From Bifidobacterium boum (lineage in GTDB: Bacteria > Actinomycetota > Actinomycetes > Actinomycetales > Bifidobacteriaceae), in NCBI RefSeq assembly GCF_000741535.1, contig NZ_JGYQ01000016.1, forward strand, positions 431,454 through 495,453: a stretch of 64,000 bases of DNA. The letters are read 5' to 3'. Position 1 is the stretch's first letter. The number at the start of each line of letters is the position of its first letter. Positions 8,352 to 17,477 of this stretch are shown piece after piece. A program made the translations under genes and the position numbers. The notes below the pieces were generated by a model. It searched no databases and was not told where the DNA came from. It saw nothing but the letters and a program-made list of their open reading frames with translations.

Positions 8352-11066
8352 TCAGTCCTCCTCGAACGGATCGAAGTCGCGGCGCACACGGCGGCGCGGA
8401 CGCTCATGACGCTCCTCGCGGTCGGCGCGATACTCGTCATAGTGATCGTCCGCCGCATAGCGCGGGTTACGGTCATCACGACGGCTACCACGATAGCCGC
8501 GGCCGCCACGATCCTCACGGTCGGAACGCTCAGCACGACGACCACGACGCGGACGATCATCATACTCATCATCACGCTCATCACGGCTACGGCGAGCCGG
8601 ACGGTCATCATCGTCATAGCGGTCGTCACGGCTGCGGCGGGACGGACGGCGGTCGTCATCATACCGGTCGTCACGATCGTCACGCTCAGCACGACGGCCA
8701 CGACGCGGACGATCATCATACTCATCGTCACGCTCATCGCGATCGTCACGGGAACGACGGCCACCGCGATACCCGCGATCGTCACCGTCGTCACGACGGC
8801 CACGCCCGCCACCGCGACGCTCGTCACGGCCACGGCCGGCGGAACGCGGGGCCGAAGACTCCTGATCTTCAAAGCCCGGGATGGCCAGAGAGATCTTGCC
8901 GCGATCATCCACGCCCTGTACGACGACCTCAACGGTGTCGCCTTCCTTGAGCACGTCCTCGACGGCGTCGATACGCTCGCCGTTGGCGAGGTTACGCACC
9001 TGGGAGATGTGCAGCAGGCCGTCGGTGCCCGGGGTCAGGTTCACGAACGCACCGAAGCTGGTGGTCTTGACGACCTTGCCGTTGTACACTTCGCCCGGTT
9101 CGGGGACATGCGGGTTGGCGATGGAATCGATGATGCCCTTCGCCTTCTCGGCAGCCTCGCCACCCTCGGAGGAGATGTAGACGGTGCCGTCGTCCTCGAT
9201 AGTGATTTCGGCGCCGGTTTCCTCCTGGATCTGGTTGATCATCTTGCCCTTCGGGCCGATCACCTCACCGATCTTCTCGACCGGCACCTTGGTGGTGATG
9301 ATACGCGGAGCGAACGGGCTCATCTCGGCCGGGCCGTCGATGCACTCGTTGATCAGGTCGAGAATCGTGGCGCGGGCTTCCTTCGCCTGCTGCAGCGCAG
9401 CGGCGAGCACGTCAGCCGGGATACCGTCGAGCTTGGTATCCAGCTGCAACGCGGTGATGAACTCGGAGGTACCAGCCACCTTGAAGTCCATATCGCCGAA
9501 CGCGTCCTCGGCACCCAGAATATCAGTCAGCGTCTTGTAAATGTGCTGGCCGTCGACATCGCCGGAGACCAAACCCATCGCGATGCCCGCGACCGGGGCC
9601 TTCAGCGGCACGCCGGCGGACAGCAGCGACAGGGTGGAGGCGCACACGGAACCCATGGACGTCGAACCGTTGGAACCAATGGCCTCGGAGACCTGACGGA
9701 TGGCGTAGGGGAACTCTTCGCGGCTCGGCAGCACCGGCACAAGCGCCTTCTCGGCGAGGGCACCATGGCCGATTTCGCGGCGCTTCGGGGAGCCGACACG
9801 GCCGGTCTCACCGGTCGAATACGGCGGCATCTCATAATTGTGCATGTAACGCTTGAACTGCGGGCCGCTCAACGCGTCAATCTGCTGCTCCATCTTGAGC
9901 ATGCCGAGCGTGGTGACGCCCAGAATCTGGGTTTCGCCGCGCTGGAAGAGGGCGGAACCATGTACGCGCGGCACAATGTCCACCTCGGCGGACAGGGTGC
10001 GGATATCGCGCAGGCCGCGGCCGTCGATGCGATAATCCTGCGTCAGGATGCGGCGGCGTACAATCTGGCGCTGCAGCTCCTTGAACGCGTTGCCGAGCTC
10101 CTTCTCCTTCTCGGCGTCATCCATGTCGGTGAACTCGTTGGCCAGCTGCTCGCGCACCTGCTCCTTGATTTCGTGGATACGCTCCTGACGAGGCAGCTTT
10201 TCCGCGATGGACAAGGCTTCATCAAGCTCGGCGTGGGAGATTTCATCAATGCGGTTGTACAGGTCTTCGGTGTACTCCGGGAACAGCTGGAACTCCTTGG
10301 CCGGCTTCGGAGCCTTGGCCTTGAGCTCGTTCTGTGCTTCGCAAATCGTCTTGATGAACGGCTTGGCCGCCTCAAGACCGCCGGCGACGACTTCTTCATC
10401 CGGCTTGGTCTGACCCTCATCATAGATGAGATGCCAAGCGTTCTTGCCGGCACCGGCCTCGATCATAGCGATCGCGACATCACCGTTCTCGACCACGCGG
10501 CCGGCGACGACGATCTCGAAGACCGCGCGCTCACGTTCGCTCCAACGCGGGAAGGCGACCCACTGGCCGTCGATCAGGGCCAGACGCACGCCGGAAACCG
10601 GGCCTTCAAATGGCAGGCCGGAAATCATGGTGGACGCGGACGCAGCGTTCAGCGCGAGCACATCGTAGGCGTCGTCAGGGTTGACGGCGAGTACGGTCTC
10701 CACGACCTGCACCTCGTTGCGCAGCGTGTGCGGGAACAGCGGGCGCAGCGGGCGGTCGATGATACGGCAGGCGAGAATCGCCTCGGAGCTCGGACGGCCC
10801 TCACGGCGGAAGAACGAGCCCGGGATCTTGCCCGCGGCATACATCTTCTCTTCCACATCAACGGTCAGCGGGAAGAAGTCGTAGTTCTCCTTCGGGCTGG
10901 AACCGGCCGTGGTGGTGGACAGCACCATCGAATCATCATCAAGATAGGCGGCTACAGCACCATCCGCCTGCTGGGCGAGACGACCCGTCTCGAAACGCAA
11001 CGTGCGCTTGCCAAATGAACCATTATCGATAACAGCCTCTACGGCCTTGATTTCGGGACCCTCCAA
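8352..11066 (-). CDS. pnp: Polyribonucleotide nucleotidyltransferase (PNPase / guanosine pentaphosphate synthetase type) with Arg/Asp-rich tail
   Basis: This 904-residue phosphorolytic 3'-5' exoribonuclease of the RNA-decay machinery has two RNase PH-like halves. The second contains [16 protein letters not shown] and the active-site region [21 protein letters not shown] domain ([20 protein letters not shown], near residue 595) and an S1 domain ([20 protein letters not shown], near residue 660) follow. About 170 C-terminal residues are low-complexity Arg/Asp/Tyr/Gly with internal repeats, such as [19 protein letters not shown], which occurs twice. The start is TTG at 11066 behind AAGGAGGAACCC, which is strong. 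rpsO lies just upstream, the usual arrangement. Confidence 0.97.
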   Translation of the reverse strand: MEGPEIKAVEAVIDNGSFGKRTLRFETGRLAQQADGAVAAYLDDDSMVLSTTTAGSSPKENYDFFPLTVDVEEKMYAAGKIPGSFFRREGRPSSEAILACRIIDRPLRPLFPHTLRNEVQVVETVLAVNPDDAYDVLALNAASASTMISGLPFEGPVSGVRLALIDGQWVAFPRWSERERAVFEIVVAGRVVENGDVAIAMIEAGAGKNAWHLIYDEGQTKPDEEVVAGGLEAAKPFIKTICEAQNELKAKAPKPAKEFQLFPEYTEDLYNRIDEISHAELDEALSIAEKLPRQERIHEIKEQVREQLANEFTDMDDAEKEKELGNAFKELQRQIVRRRILTQDYRIDGRGLRDIRTLSAEVDIVPRVHGSALFQRGETQILGVTTLGMLKMEQQIDALSGPQFKRYMHNYEMPPYSTGETGRVGSPKRREIGHGALAEKALVPVLPSREEFPYAIRQVSEAIGSNGSTSMGSVCASTLSLLSAGVPLKAPVAGIAMGLVSGDVDGQHIYKTLTDILGAEDAFGDMDFKVAGTSEFITALQLDTKLDGIPADVLAAALQQAKEARATILDLINECIDGPAEMSPFAPRIITTKVPVEKIGEVIGPKGKMINQIQEETGAEITIEDDGTVYISSEGGEAAEKAKGIIDSIANPHVPEPGEVYNGKVVKTTSFGAFVNLTPGTDGLLHISQVRNLANGERIDAVEDVLKEGDTVEVVVQGVDDRGKISLAIPGFEDQESSAPRSAGRGRDERRGGGRGRRDDGDDRGYRGGRRSRDDRDERDDEYDDRPRRGRRAERDDRDDRYDDDRRPSRRSRDDRYDDDDRPARRSRDERDDEYDDRPRRGRRAERSDREDRGGRGYRGSRRDDRNPRYAADDHYDEYRADREERHERPRRRVRRDFDPFEED

Positions 11067-11388
11067 GGGTTCCTCCTTTTGTTTGTTTTTCTATCTACCT
11101 AAACCAATGCTGACCTGACGCAGGCCGTGCGTATCACGCGGCAAACCTGGCCGCGTTTCCCTCGTTTTCCTCGTGTCAGAACGTCAGTCCCATTATTCAC
11201 TTATTCGTTGACTTTTCGTCCGCGGCTTCGCATCCCATGCGAGCCTTCCGCCACTTCCAGGCGCCTCTGCGCGCCTCAACCCGCGATGGCAGTGCAGCCA
11301 TGCCGCCGGCCACCGCGAGGCTGAGCGCAAATCCCTTCGGGATCAAGATATGCAAGCGCCCGCGTACGATGACGCGGGCGGAAGTCTT
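11067..11388. other. pnp leader region
   Basis: This 322-bp gap between rpsO and pnp holds the rpsO terminator hairpin and then the presumed pnp promoter and leader. It contains a small TCCC-TTC-GGGA hairpin near 11333 and no believable gene. Leader structure here would be the natural place for PNPase autoregulation, but that is inference from other bacteria. Confidence 0.4.
11357..11380 (-). terminator. Terminator hairpin of rpsO
   Basis: CGCCCGCG at 11357-11364 pairs exactly with CGCGGGCG at 11373-11380 around an eight-base loop. It starts 9 bp beyond the rpsO stop. On the minus strand it is followed by CTTGCAT, a weak U tract. Confidence 0.6.
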
Positions 11389-11658
11389 CTATCGACGCAG
11401 GCCGAGACGCTCAATCAATGAACGGTAACGGTTGATGTCTTCGCGCTTGAGGTAATCAAGCAGACGACGACGATCACCGACCATAAGCAGCAGACCACGA
11501 CGCGAATGGTGATCATGCTTGTGGGTCTTGAGGTGCTCGGTCAGATCCGCGATACGCTTGGTCAGCAGTGCAACCTGGACCTCCGGGGAACCGGTGTCGC
11601 CTTCGTGCGTCGCGTACTTGCTGATGATTTCCTGCTTGTCCTGAGCCGTAAGTGCCAC
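11389..11658 (-). CDS. rpsO: 30S ribosomal protein S15
   Basis: This 89-residue small-subunit protein binds 16S rRNA. The S15 signature region is intact: [19 protein letters not shown], then [20 protein letters not shown] and [20 protein letters not shown]. The start is GTG at 11658 ([10 protein letters not shown]), preceded by AAGGAGGAAGCC. The in-frame extension to 11733 lacks S15 similarity and is untranslated leader. A -10-like TATACT lies at 11745-11750 on the minus strand. Confidence 0.97.
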   Translation of the reverse strand: MALTAQDKQEIISKYATHEGDTGSPEVQVALLTKRIADLTEHLKTHKHDHHSRRGLLLMVGDRRRLLDYLKREDINRYRSLIERLGLRR

Positions 11659-11744
11659 GGCTTCCTCCTTGGATCTCGTTGCGCGGTGCCGCCGGCCCAA
11701 TGCCGGAGCGCTCTCTATCCGCGGGCGAAACACGCCAAATCACA

Positions 11745-11750
11745 AGTATA
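11745..11750 (-). promoter_or_regulatory. -10 element of the rpsO promoter
   Basis: The minus strand reads TATACT inside GGGTTATACTTGTG, about 87 bp upstream of the rpsO GTG. A convincing -35 is not seen at 17 bp. This would give a leader of about 80 bases. Confidence 0.4.
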
Positions 11751-11811
11751 ACCCGAGACGTGGAAAAACAGGCAGGCGCCACGCCAAACACTGTCACAGC
11801 GCCATCAGCGC

Positions 11812-12537
11812 TCAGACCGCTTGAAGCAAACCACCGAACATGACGATACACAACGCCGCCACTTCAATGACAAAAAACAAAGTGAACGACGCCCAGCTGC
11901 GGGTCAGCACATTGAGCGGCGAATCCTTACGCACCACAATCAGCAGACCGACAAACACCACCGCATACACCGCCACTGCGGCACCCGCCGCCATAATGCC
12001 CAAATTCGCCGCGTTCGCCAGCGGCGCCGCCGGGCCGAACACCACATACGTCGAATACCAGAAATTGAAGCGCAGCAAGCATAAGCCGGCCACAAGCTGC
12101 TCGGCGACGACACCAACGACGAACACCAGTCGCCACAACCAGCGGCGGGTATCAACAATAAGCATGCCAAGACCGGTGAGTGCCAACACCGTCACCAGCC
12201 ATGAAATGAACATGACGCCCTGCACGGATAATCTGCCGGTAACAGCGATCAGACGCTGGGTGTCACGAACCGCGATATCGCGGCCGATACCATACGGCAC
12301 GATGACGGCAAACAGCAGCAGGACGGCAAACACCGCCCACTGCACCGGGTGCGAGCGGCTGCGCTCGATATCCGCGAGCGACAGGTCGCTGTCGGGGATG
12401 GTGGGTTCAGGATGCTTGGAGACGTCCACACGCTCGATTTTGCCCTGCACGATTTCAGTGGCGATGTTGGACTCGCCGGCGGTGTCGGCCGCCGTCCCGG
12501 TCGTATCGGTGTCGTGCCGTGTACCAGTCTGTGCCAT
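11812..12537 (-). CDS. Five-helix membrane protein of unknown function
   Basis: The 241-residue protein has about 80 mostly hydrophilic, cytoplasm-like N-terminal residues rich in Thr, Asp and Ala. Five clear membrane segments follow: WAVFAVLLLFAVIVPYG, MFISWLVTVLALTGLG, LVFVVGVVAEQLVAGL, LGIMAAGAAVAVYAVVF and FFVIEVAALCIVMFGG. I recognise no catalytic motif or named family. The ATG at 12537 is preceded by a GAGG element; a longer frame upstream runs into a tandem repeat and is unlikely to be translated. It stands alone between rpsO and the tRNA-Gly gene. Confidence 0.65.
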   Translation of the reverse strand: MAQTGTRHDTDTTGTAADTAGESNIATEIVQGKIERVDVSKHPEPTIPDSDLSLADIERSRSHPVQWAVFAVLLLFAVIVPYGIGRDIAVRDTQRLIAVTGRLSVQGVMFISWLVTVLALTGLGMLIVDTRRWLWRLVFVVGVVAEQLVAGLCLLRFNFWYSTYVVFGPAAPLANAANLGIMAAGAAVAVYAVVFVGLLIVVRKDSPLNVLTRSWASFTLFFVIEVAALCIVMFGGLLQAV

Positions 12538-13139
12538 GCATCGCCTCGCTTGTCTCGGACATGCGACGCCACGGCCACATGCTCGGTTTGCCCTCCACTC
12601 TAGTATGCCGCACTCTAGTATGCCGTATGCCGGATCGATGCGCACGAATCCGGGCCGGGCATCGATCCGTGTAACCCGTCCATCGTCAGTCAATCAGGAC
12701 AGACCAAATCTCGACATCTGCGCGAATCGGCGTGCGTGGGCGAGATATTGAGAAAACAGTCCGAATATCTCTCGCCAGCCGTGCCCCTTCCCGATTCTTT
12801 CAGATTTCCCGCGTGACGCACGAGACTGCCGTCACCTCAAAACCGTTGATATTGCTAGATTTTCAAGATGGGTCATCGCTTCGACCACCTTGCTGGATCT
12901 CATTTTCTCACGAAATCAGGTGCCAGACGCGAGTTTTTCCGACTTTTTTCTGGACAACTCGTCGAATCGACATCCGAACGCGAGATATTAAGACCTGCCC
13001 TCCCCGACTACACCGAGGCAGGTGCCGGAATGCCGGATCAGGAAGCCACACAAACCGGCGACGCCACCAGCCTGCTTAGCGTCAGCAGGTTGAGGGCGGC
13101 GACGCAGAGAACGAAAAAGCCCCGGGATTCCAGGGCCAG
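12538..13139. other. 602-bp gene-free region of lower GC
   Basis: No supported gene is present. The stretch holds a tandem 15-bp repeat at 12596-12625 and an imperfect hairpin GGCGAGATATT (12739-12749) with AATATCTCTCGCC (12764-12776). A second CGCGAGATATT lies near 12979-12989, and several T runs follow between 12850 and 12960. Rightward frames across it end in DDGNRTRV, the well-known false translation of a tRNA read on the wrong strand. Confidence 0.5.
12596..12625. repeat. Tandem repeat, two copies of a 15-mer
   Basis: CACTCTAGTATGCCG occurs at 12596-12610 and again at 12611-12625. A partial TATGCCG follows directly. It lies about 60 bp upstream of the five-helix membrane protein start. 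Confidence 0.75.
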
Positions 13140-13213
13140 TGGAGCGGATGACGGGAATCGAACCCGCGTAATCAGTTTGGAAGACTGAGGCTCTACCATT
13201 GAGCTACATCCGC
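13140..13213 (-). tRNA. tRNA-Gly (anticodon TCC), 3' CCA encoded
   Basis: On the minus strand the acceptor GCGGATG (from 13213) pairs with CATCCGC, and a discriminator T and encoded CCA end at 13140. The D arm has AGCTCAATGGTAGAGC and the T arm GGGTTCGATTCCC. The anticodon loop CTTCCAA between CAGT and ACTG gives TCC, reading GGA/GGG glycine codons. Confidence 0.96.
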
Positions 13214-13263
13214 GCATCGCAGCATCTGCAAGCCATCGGCAAGCAGACAACGCAACTTGAGCT

Positions 13264-13293
13264 AGTATACACGACACCGTGACGATGCCGCAA
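13264..13293 (-). promoter_or_regulatory. Promoter of tRNA-Gly
   Basis: On the minus strand TTGCGG (13288-13293) is followed after 18 bp by TATACT (13264-13269). This is a good sigma-70-type promoter about 45 bp upstream of the mature tRNA 5' end. Confidence 0.55.
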
Positions 13294-13389
13294 CCGTGTC
13301 AGCGCCCATGGGGACACCGAGGGCGGGCGTGCCGTCGCGCAACGCATTCGCCCGCACGCGACGGTACGCCGAAGCCGACACCATACGCG

Positions 13390-15201
13390 TCAGCAGGCCT
13401 CGATCTTCCACTCGTACGGCTTGAGCGCCACCGTACGCGGCAGACTCACGCCTTCGATGCTATCAAGCGTCGCCGTGGCGTCACGGTTCGCGAAATTGAA
13501 CACGCCGAGCAGGGTGCGCCCGCCTGACTGCCGGACCATCGCGAGAATACCGTCATCATGCGCATCCCACGTGGTCACCCAGGCGTCAGGCGCGAAACAC
13601 GGATCCGAGCGCATCGCCCGCACATCCGCCATGCCTTCCCACAGCCGATTGGGCAGCGTTCCCGGAACATCGCGGTTCGCGGCGTTCTTCCAGTTGAACT
13701 TGCTGCGGTGCAGATTGCGGCTGTCGGCGACACGATCGGGATCTTCCTTGTAACCCCAGCCGTTGAGCTGGCCGATCTCATCACCGCAGTTGAGCATAGG
13801 GAACCCGCGAAGGAAGCCCATCGCGTGGTGCATGAGCAGGTCACGCTGGATCGAGCGCTCATACAGCGGCCGGTCATGCGTGATCAGCGCACGCTCAATA
13901 CCGCACAGACTCGCCGTGGTGCCGCAGCTGCGCGCGTCACCGGACGCCGGATCGTAGTTGTACAGCTCGCCCATCGACCAGCTGCCGGGCACCATGCCCT
14001 CGTAGAAGTGGTAAAGGAATTCCTTGTGCTTGAGCGGGTCGATGCCCAACTGGCGTTCCACGTCCTCGTCCAGGCCCCAGCCGATATCGTCATGGCAGCG
14101 TAGGTAGTTGACGAACCAGCAGTTGTCGGGCAGGGCATCGAGCTTGTCGATCTGGGTTTTGAGCAGCCGGGTGTCGCCGTTGGCGAGCGCGCTCCACAAG
14201 TTGACCATGACGGACACGTTGTACAGCATGTGGCATTCGGGCTTTTCGGGAGTGCCGAAGTAGGCGGCGAGCTCCTTGGGGGCCATGACGACCTCGCCTT
14301 TGAACACGACGGCGGGGCAGACGATTTCGGACATGATGCGCATCATGCGCACGATGGTGTGGACTTGCGGCAGGTTGCGGCAGTTGGTGCCCAGCTGCTT
14401 CCAGATGTACGGCACGGCGTCGATGCGGAAGACTTCGACGCCGAGGTTGGCCAGATGCAGCAGGCTGGACATCATGGCGACGAAGACCTTGGGATTGCGA
14501 TAGTTGAGGTCCCATTGGAACGGGTAAAACTGGGTCATGACCCATTTGCCCATCTGCTCGTTCCACGTGAAGTTGCCGGGGGCGGCGGTCGGGAAGACCT
14601 GCGGGACGACGGCATCATACTGGTCGGGGATGGTGCGGTCATCATAGCAGAAGTAGTAGTCCTGGTATTCGGGGTCGCCGGCCTGCGCGGCTTTCGCCCA
14701 GCGATGGGTGGACGCGGTGTGGTTCATGACGAAATCAAGGCACAGGCTGATGCCGGCTTCGCGCAGTTTCGCGGTGAGGTCGGCGAGGTCCTGATTGGTG
14801 CCGATGGATGGGTCGACGGTGTCGAAATCCTCGATGGCGTAGCCGCCGTCGTTGTCCGGGTGGGGCATGGTCAGCAGCGGCATGAGATGCAGGTAGGTCA
14901 GGTGCTGTTCTTTGAGATAGTCGATATGCTTGGCGAGATCGGTGAGTTTGCCGGCGAACAGGTCGGTGTACATGGTCATGCCGAACATGTCGCCGCGACG
15001 GTACCATTGCGGATCGTGTTCACGGGCAGCGTCGAGGCGTTTGAGGTCGGCTGGCCGGTCGGCGTGCGCTTGGGCCATGACCTGTTCGAAATGGTCGAAT
15101 TCAGGGGAATCCCCGTACAACGAGTGGAAGAGTTGTTCAAGTTCTGCGCGGCGCGGGGCGAGCCGTTCGGCGAATACGGGATCGCGATATGTGGCTTCCA
15201 T
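13390..15201 (-). CDS. Amylosucrase-like GH13 enzyme
   Basis: This 603-residue alpha-retaining glycosidase or transglucosidase is of the GH13 subfamily 4 type, which splits sucrose and builds alpha-1,4-glucan or hydrolyses it. An N-terminal helical domain of about 90 residues is followed by the barrel. Barrel motifs are PLLTMPHPDNDGGYAIEDF, DFVMNHTA, FRIDAVPYIW (nucleophile Asp261), VFKGEV (acid/base Glu303) and LRCHDDIGW (Asp371). The HDDIGW block and long N-terminal domain fit amylosucrase rather than sucrose phosphorylase. No signal peptide is present, so it is cytosolic. The ATG at 15201 follows AGGAG. A LacI-type operator overlaps the promoter at 15258-15286. Confidence 0.88.
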   Translation of the reverse strand: MEATYRDPVFAERLAPRRAELEQLFHSLYGDSPEFDHFEQVMAQAHADRPADLKRLDAAREHDPQWYRRGDMFGMTMYTDLFAGKLTDLAKHIDYLKEQHLTYLHLMPLLTMPHPDNDGGYAIEDFDTVDPSIGTNQDLADLTAKLREAGISLCLDFVMNHTASTHRWAKAAQAGDPEYQDYYFCYDDRTIPDQYDAVVPQVFPTAAPGNFTWNEQMGKWVMTQFYPFQWDLNYRNPKVFVAMMSSLLHLANLGVEVFRIDAVPYIWKQLGTNCRNLPQVHTIVRMMRIMSEIVCPAVVFKGEVVMAPKELAAYFGTPEKPECHMLYNVSVMVNLWSALANGDTRLLKTQIDKLDALPDNCWFVNYLRCHDDIGWGLDEDVERQLGIDPLKHKEFLYHFYEGMVPGSWSMGELYNYDPASGDARSCGTTASLCGIERALITHDRPLYERSIQRDLLMHHAMGFLRGFPMLNCGDEIGQLNGWGYKEDPDRVADSRNLHRSKFNWKNAANRDVPGTLPNRLWEGMADVRAMRSDPCFAPDAWVTTWDAHDDGILAMVRQSGGRTLLGVFNFANRDATATLDSIEGVSLPRTVALKPYEWKIEAC

Positions 15202-15257
15202 GTGAAACTCCTATGTCTCATCCGGCAGGCCTGCACGTTCAGGCCCGAAGTGACTCC

Positions 15258-15286
15258 AGTATATCAAACCGGTTCGATTCTGACGA
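15258..15286 (-). promoter_or_regulatory. Promoter of the amylosucrase-like gene with overlapping LacI-type operator
   Basis: On the minus strand TCGTCA (15281-15286) and TATACT (15258-15263) are spaced by 17 bp. The spacer is filled by ATCGAACCGGTTTGAT (15263-15278), a palindrome with one mismatched pair and the central CG step typical of LacI-family operators. A repressor bound here would block RNA polymerase, so sugar-controlled expression is expected. No LacI-family gene lies in the window. Confidence 0.6.
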
Positions 15287-15378
15287 TGCGACGCTCCGGA
15301 CTGCCCGCGATCACCTCGATTCCACGCATCGAGTGCGCCGGCATCGGCGCTGCCCCAAGCCGGGCACGGCTGAATGTC

Positions 15379-15915
15379 TTACACCCGGTCGGTGATCAAT
15401 ACGGCAACCGCTGAAGCGACCGGCCCATCATGGCTCAACGAAATATGCCAACGATACCGTGCGCTTCCCCGTCCGGCAGCGCGCCCCCGCCCGGCAGACC
15501 CATCAGTGGCTTGATCCAGGGAATCTTCCAACGCTCGAGCGACCGCATCCGCAAGAACGACATGCGGCACGCCACGCGCATCATCAAGAATCTCGATACC
15601 CGCCCACGGGATGGTGTCCACGGTGTACGGAAGCGGGGCGCACTCCCCCAGCGCCTCGCACCACGCTTTGATCACCGCTTCCTTGCCGGCCCACCGTGCG
15701 GCAAGATGCACGCCCTCACCATCGGCTTTCAGCCGGCCACGCAGCGCGCTTTGCCGCAACTCACGCGGCGAGAACAGGCGGCGCATGCCCCCGCCGGGCT
15801 CCTCAAGCTGCTCGGCGAAAGCATCCAATGCCACGACATCATGGCCGAGCCCCACGATACCGTCCAAATCACCCGATTCCACCCCTGTCACTGCGCCGCC
15901 CCGAGCCTGCATCAT
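15379..15915 (-). CDS. acpS: Holo-[acyl-carrier-protein] synthase (4'-phosphopantetheinyl transferase)
   Basis: The enzyme transfers phosphopantetheine from CoA to a serine of acyl carrier protein. The AcpS metal-binding motifs are present as GLGHDVVALDAF near the N-terminus and WAGKEAVIKAW about 65 residues later. It has 178 residues, longer than the usual 120, with a charged linker rich in Gly and Arg before the C-terminal strand. The ATG at 15915 overlaps the stop of the CAAX protease gene (ATGA), so translation is coupled. It very probably modifies the carrier domain of the FAS-I encoded 1.6 kb upstream, which has no transferase domain of its own. Confidence 0.9.
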   Translation of the reverse strand: MMQARGGAVTGVESGDLDGIVGLGHDVVALDAFAEQLEEPGGGMRRLFSPRELRQSALRGRLKADGEGVHLAARWAGKEAVIKAWCEALGECAPLPYTVDTIPWAGIEILDDARGVPHVVLADAVARALEDSLDQATDGSAGRGRAAGRGSARYRWHISLSHDGPVASAVAVLITDRV

Positions 15916-17390
15916 GCCGTCGTAAACCCGTTGACGCATGCGAACACGAACGACAATCCCAGAAACACGAGAAACCACGGTGAGCTCCAGCATGCGGCGA
16001 GCGTGCCCTTGAGGCTGCGGTTGGTCTGCATGTATTCGCGGATCTTGCCACGCCGCAGGATGAGATACAGCAGGGAGCCGATTCCGACAAGGATATACAG
16101 CCCGAAGCCGACAACATTCTGCGCGGTTTGCGGCATCACCGCCAAGAGGCGGGACAACAGGTCGGAAAACACGAAATTATTGGTGATATGCAGCGCGATC
16201 GACCACACCAGCCCATATTCAGTAGCGATATAGCCCAACACCAGACCGACGAGAATCGCGTATGCGCCTTGCAGCAAATCCGTGTGGAAAAAGCCGAACA
16301 GCACTGCGCTCGTGACGATCGAAAACACTTTGCCGTAGCGGGCGAGCGCCGGCATCACCAAGCCGCGGAACAGCAGCTCCTCCATAATCGGGCCGAAGAA
16401 CCCGGCATACAGGACCATGGCGAGCGTGCCCATCGACGCGTCGATGCTGTCCATCGCCGTGTCAGGTTTCGCCCCGAACAGTCCGGACAGCCAGTCAAGC
16501 GCCGGCTCAAGAACAAACGAGTAGACGTCGGAGGCCCCCAAAATCAGCATGATGGAAATAAGGAAGACAACAGGGGTCATCGTGCGATGCGCGCGCTGCC
16601 CACGGCCAGCGAGCTCCAGCCACAGTTCGCGCGGCAACCCGTGCCATAACGGGTCGCGCGAACGCATGAGGGCCAGGTAGATCGCGCATCCGACCAGGGC
16701 GATCAGGCTGACGGCACCGGATATCCGATTGATGAAGGCATCACCGTCAATCGCCGATTCCGGAGTGCCCTGAAGGATCATTACCGTGGCGATGGTCATC
16801 TGGGCGACCAGCGCGACCGCCGTCATCACGACGCAATAGAACAGCACAAGCCGCGCCTCGCGGCCAACCGCACGACGCACCTGCTGGGCGTAGGTGAGTA
16901 CGCGCTGAGGCTTCCATGCGGGCCGCCGGGATTGCGGCATAGCTTGCGGCAAGTACGTTCCGGTTTGGTATGGCGCCGACGGATACACCGGGACCTGCGG
17001 TATCAGCGGAACCGGAGGATACGGATAAGGAACACCTCGCATCGCAGCGTTTGCGCTACCGCTTGGGGCCTGTCGAGGTGGGAGCACAGGCTGCGGATAG
17101 GTGTGATACGGCCGGTACGGCGGAATCTGCCGGTAAGGCTGGTAGCTTGGCTTGGCCGATGGTTGGAACGAATATCCTTGCGGCTGGATTGGCTGAGCTG
17201 GCTGAACCAGTGGTTGAGGCGAAGCGTACCCCTGCTGCGCAACCCGCTGATAGTGCGAGGCTTGGACGGCGTGCGCGCCGTTCGTGTTGACTGGCGTGGG
17301 TTGCGGTATCGAGGCCGGTGGGCCGGACTGTTCGGTGTGTTCCGGCTGGTCGCCGGAGGCCATGCCTGAATCATCAATCTGGTCGCTCAA
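15912..17390 (-). CDS. CAAX-type intramembrane metalloprotease (CPBP/Abi family) with Pro/Gln/Tyr-rich N-terminus
   Basis: The protein has about 492 residues. The N-terminal 170 are hydrophilic and built of Pro, Gln, Tyr and Ser (for example YPYPPVPLIPQVPVYPSAPY). They are followed by a membrane domain with about eight segments. The protease motifs are EELLFRGLVMPAL, FGFFHTD and ALHITNN, giving the Glu-Glu, His and His/Asn metal-site pattern of the family. Bacterial members act in membrane protein processing or bacteriocin immunity; the substrate is unknown here. TTG at 17390 is preferred because AAAGGAAA precedes it; an ATG at 17435 has a weaker site. The gene is coupled to acpS by a 4-bp overlap. 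Confidence 0.83.
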   Translation of the reverse strand: MSDQIDDSGMASGDQPEHTEQSGPPASIPQPTPVNTNGAHAVQASHYQRVAQQGYASPQPLVQPAQPIQPQGYSFQPSAKPSYQPYRQIPPYRPYHTYPQPVLPPRQAPSGSANAAMRGVPYPYPPVPLIPQVPVYPSAPYQTGTYLPQAMPQSRRPAWKPQRVLTYAQQVRRAVGREARLVLFYCVVMTAVALVAQMTIATVMILQGTPESAIDGDAFINRISGAVSLIALVGCAIYLALMRSRDPLWHGLPRELWLELAGRGQRAHRTMTPVVFLISIMLILGASDVYSFVLEPALDWLSGLFGAKPDTAMDSIDASMGTLAMVLYAGFFGPIMEELLFRGLVMPALARYGKVFSIVTSAVLFGFFHTDLLQGAYAILVGLVLGYIATEYGLVWSIALHITNNFVFSDLLSRLLAVMPQTAQNVVGFGLYILVGIGSLLYLILRRGKIREYMQTNRSLKGTLAACWSSPWFLVFLGLSFVFACVNGFTTA

Positions 17391-17477
17391 CGCGTTTCCT
17401 TTCCCGTCGCCATCTGCCGGATGCAAAACAGCCATTCATGTCATCATCTCAGTCGAGATTGACCATTACATACACGC

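Noticed and set aside
8352..8860. Direct repeats in DNA at the end of pnp considered as a CRISPR-like or minisatellite array
   Set aside because: The repeats are in frame and encode the charged PNPase tail; spacing is irregular and there are no spacers.
8406..11018. An 870-residue rightward reading frame opposite pnp
   Set aside because: It is antisense to a clear PNPase; the Thr/Ile/Val runs at its start are the mirror of the Arg/Asp tail codons.
12868..13188. A 106-residue rightward reading frame
   Set aside because: Its end translates as DDGNRTRVISLED, the well-known false product of reading a tRNA gene on the wrong strand; it overlaps tRNA-Gly.
13390..15201. Identification as sucrose phosphorylase, common in bifidobacteria
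   Set aside because: The 603-residue length, the long N-terminal helical domain and the CHDDIGW motif fit the amylosucrase subfamily; sucrose phosphorylase is about 500 residues and lacks these.
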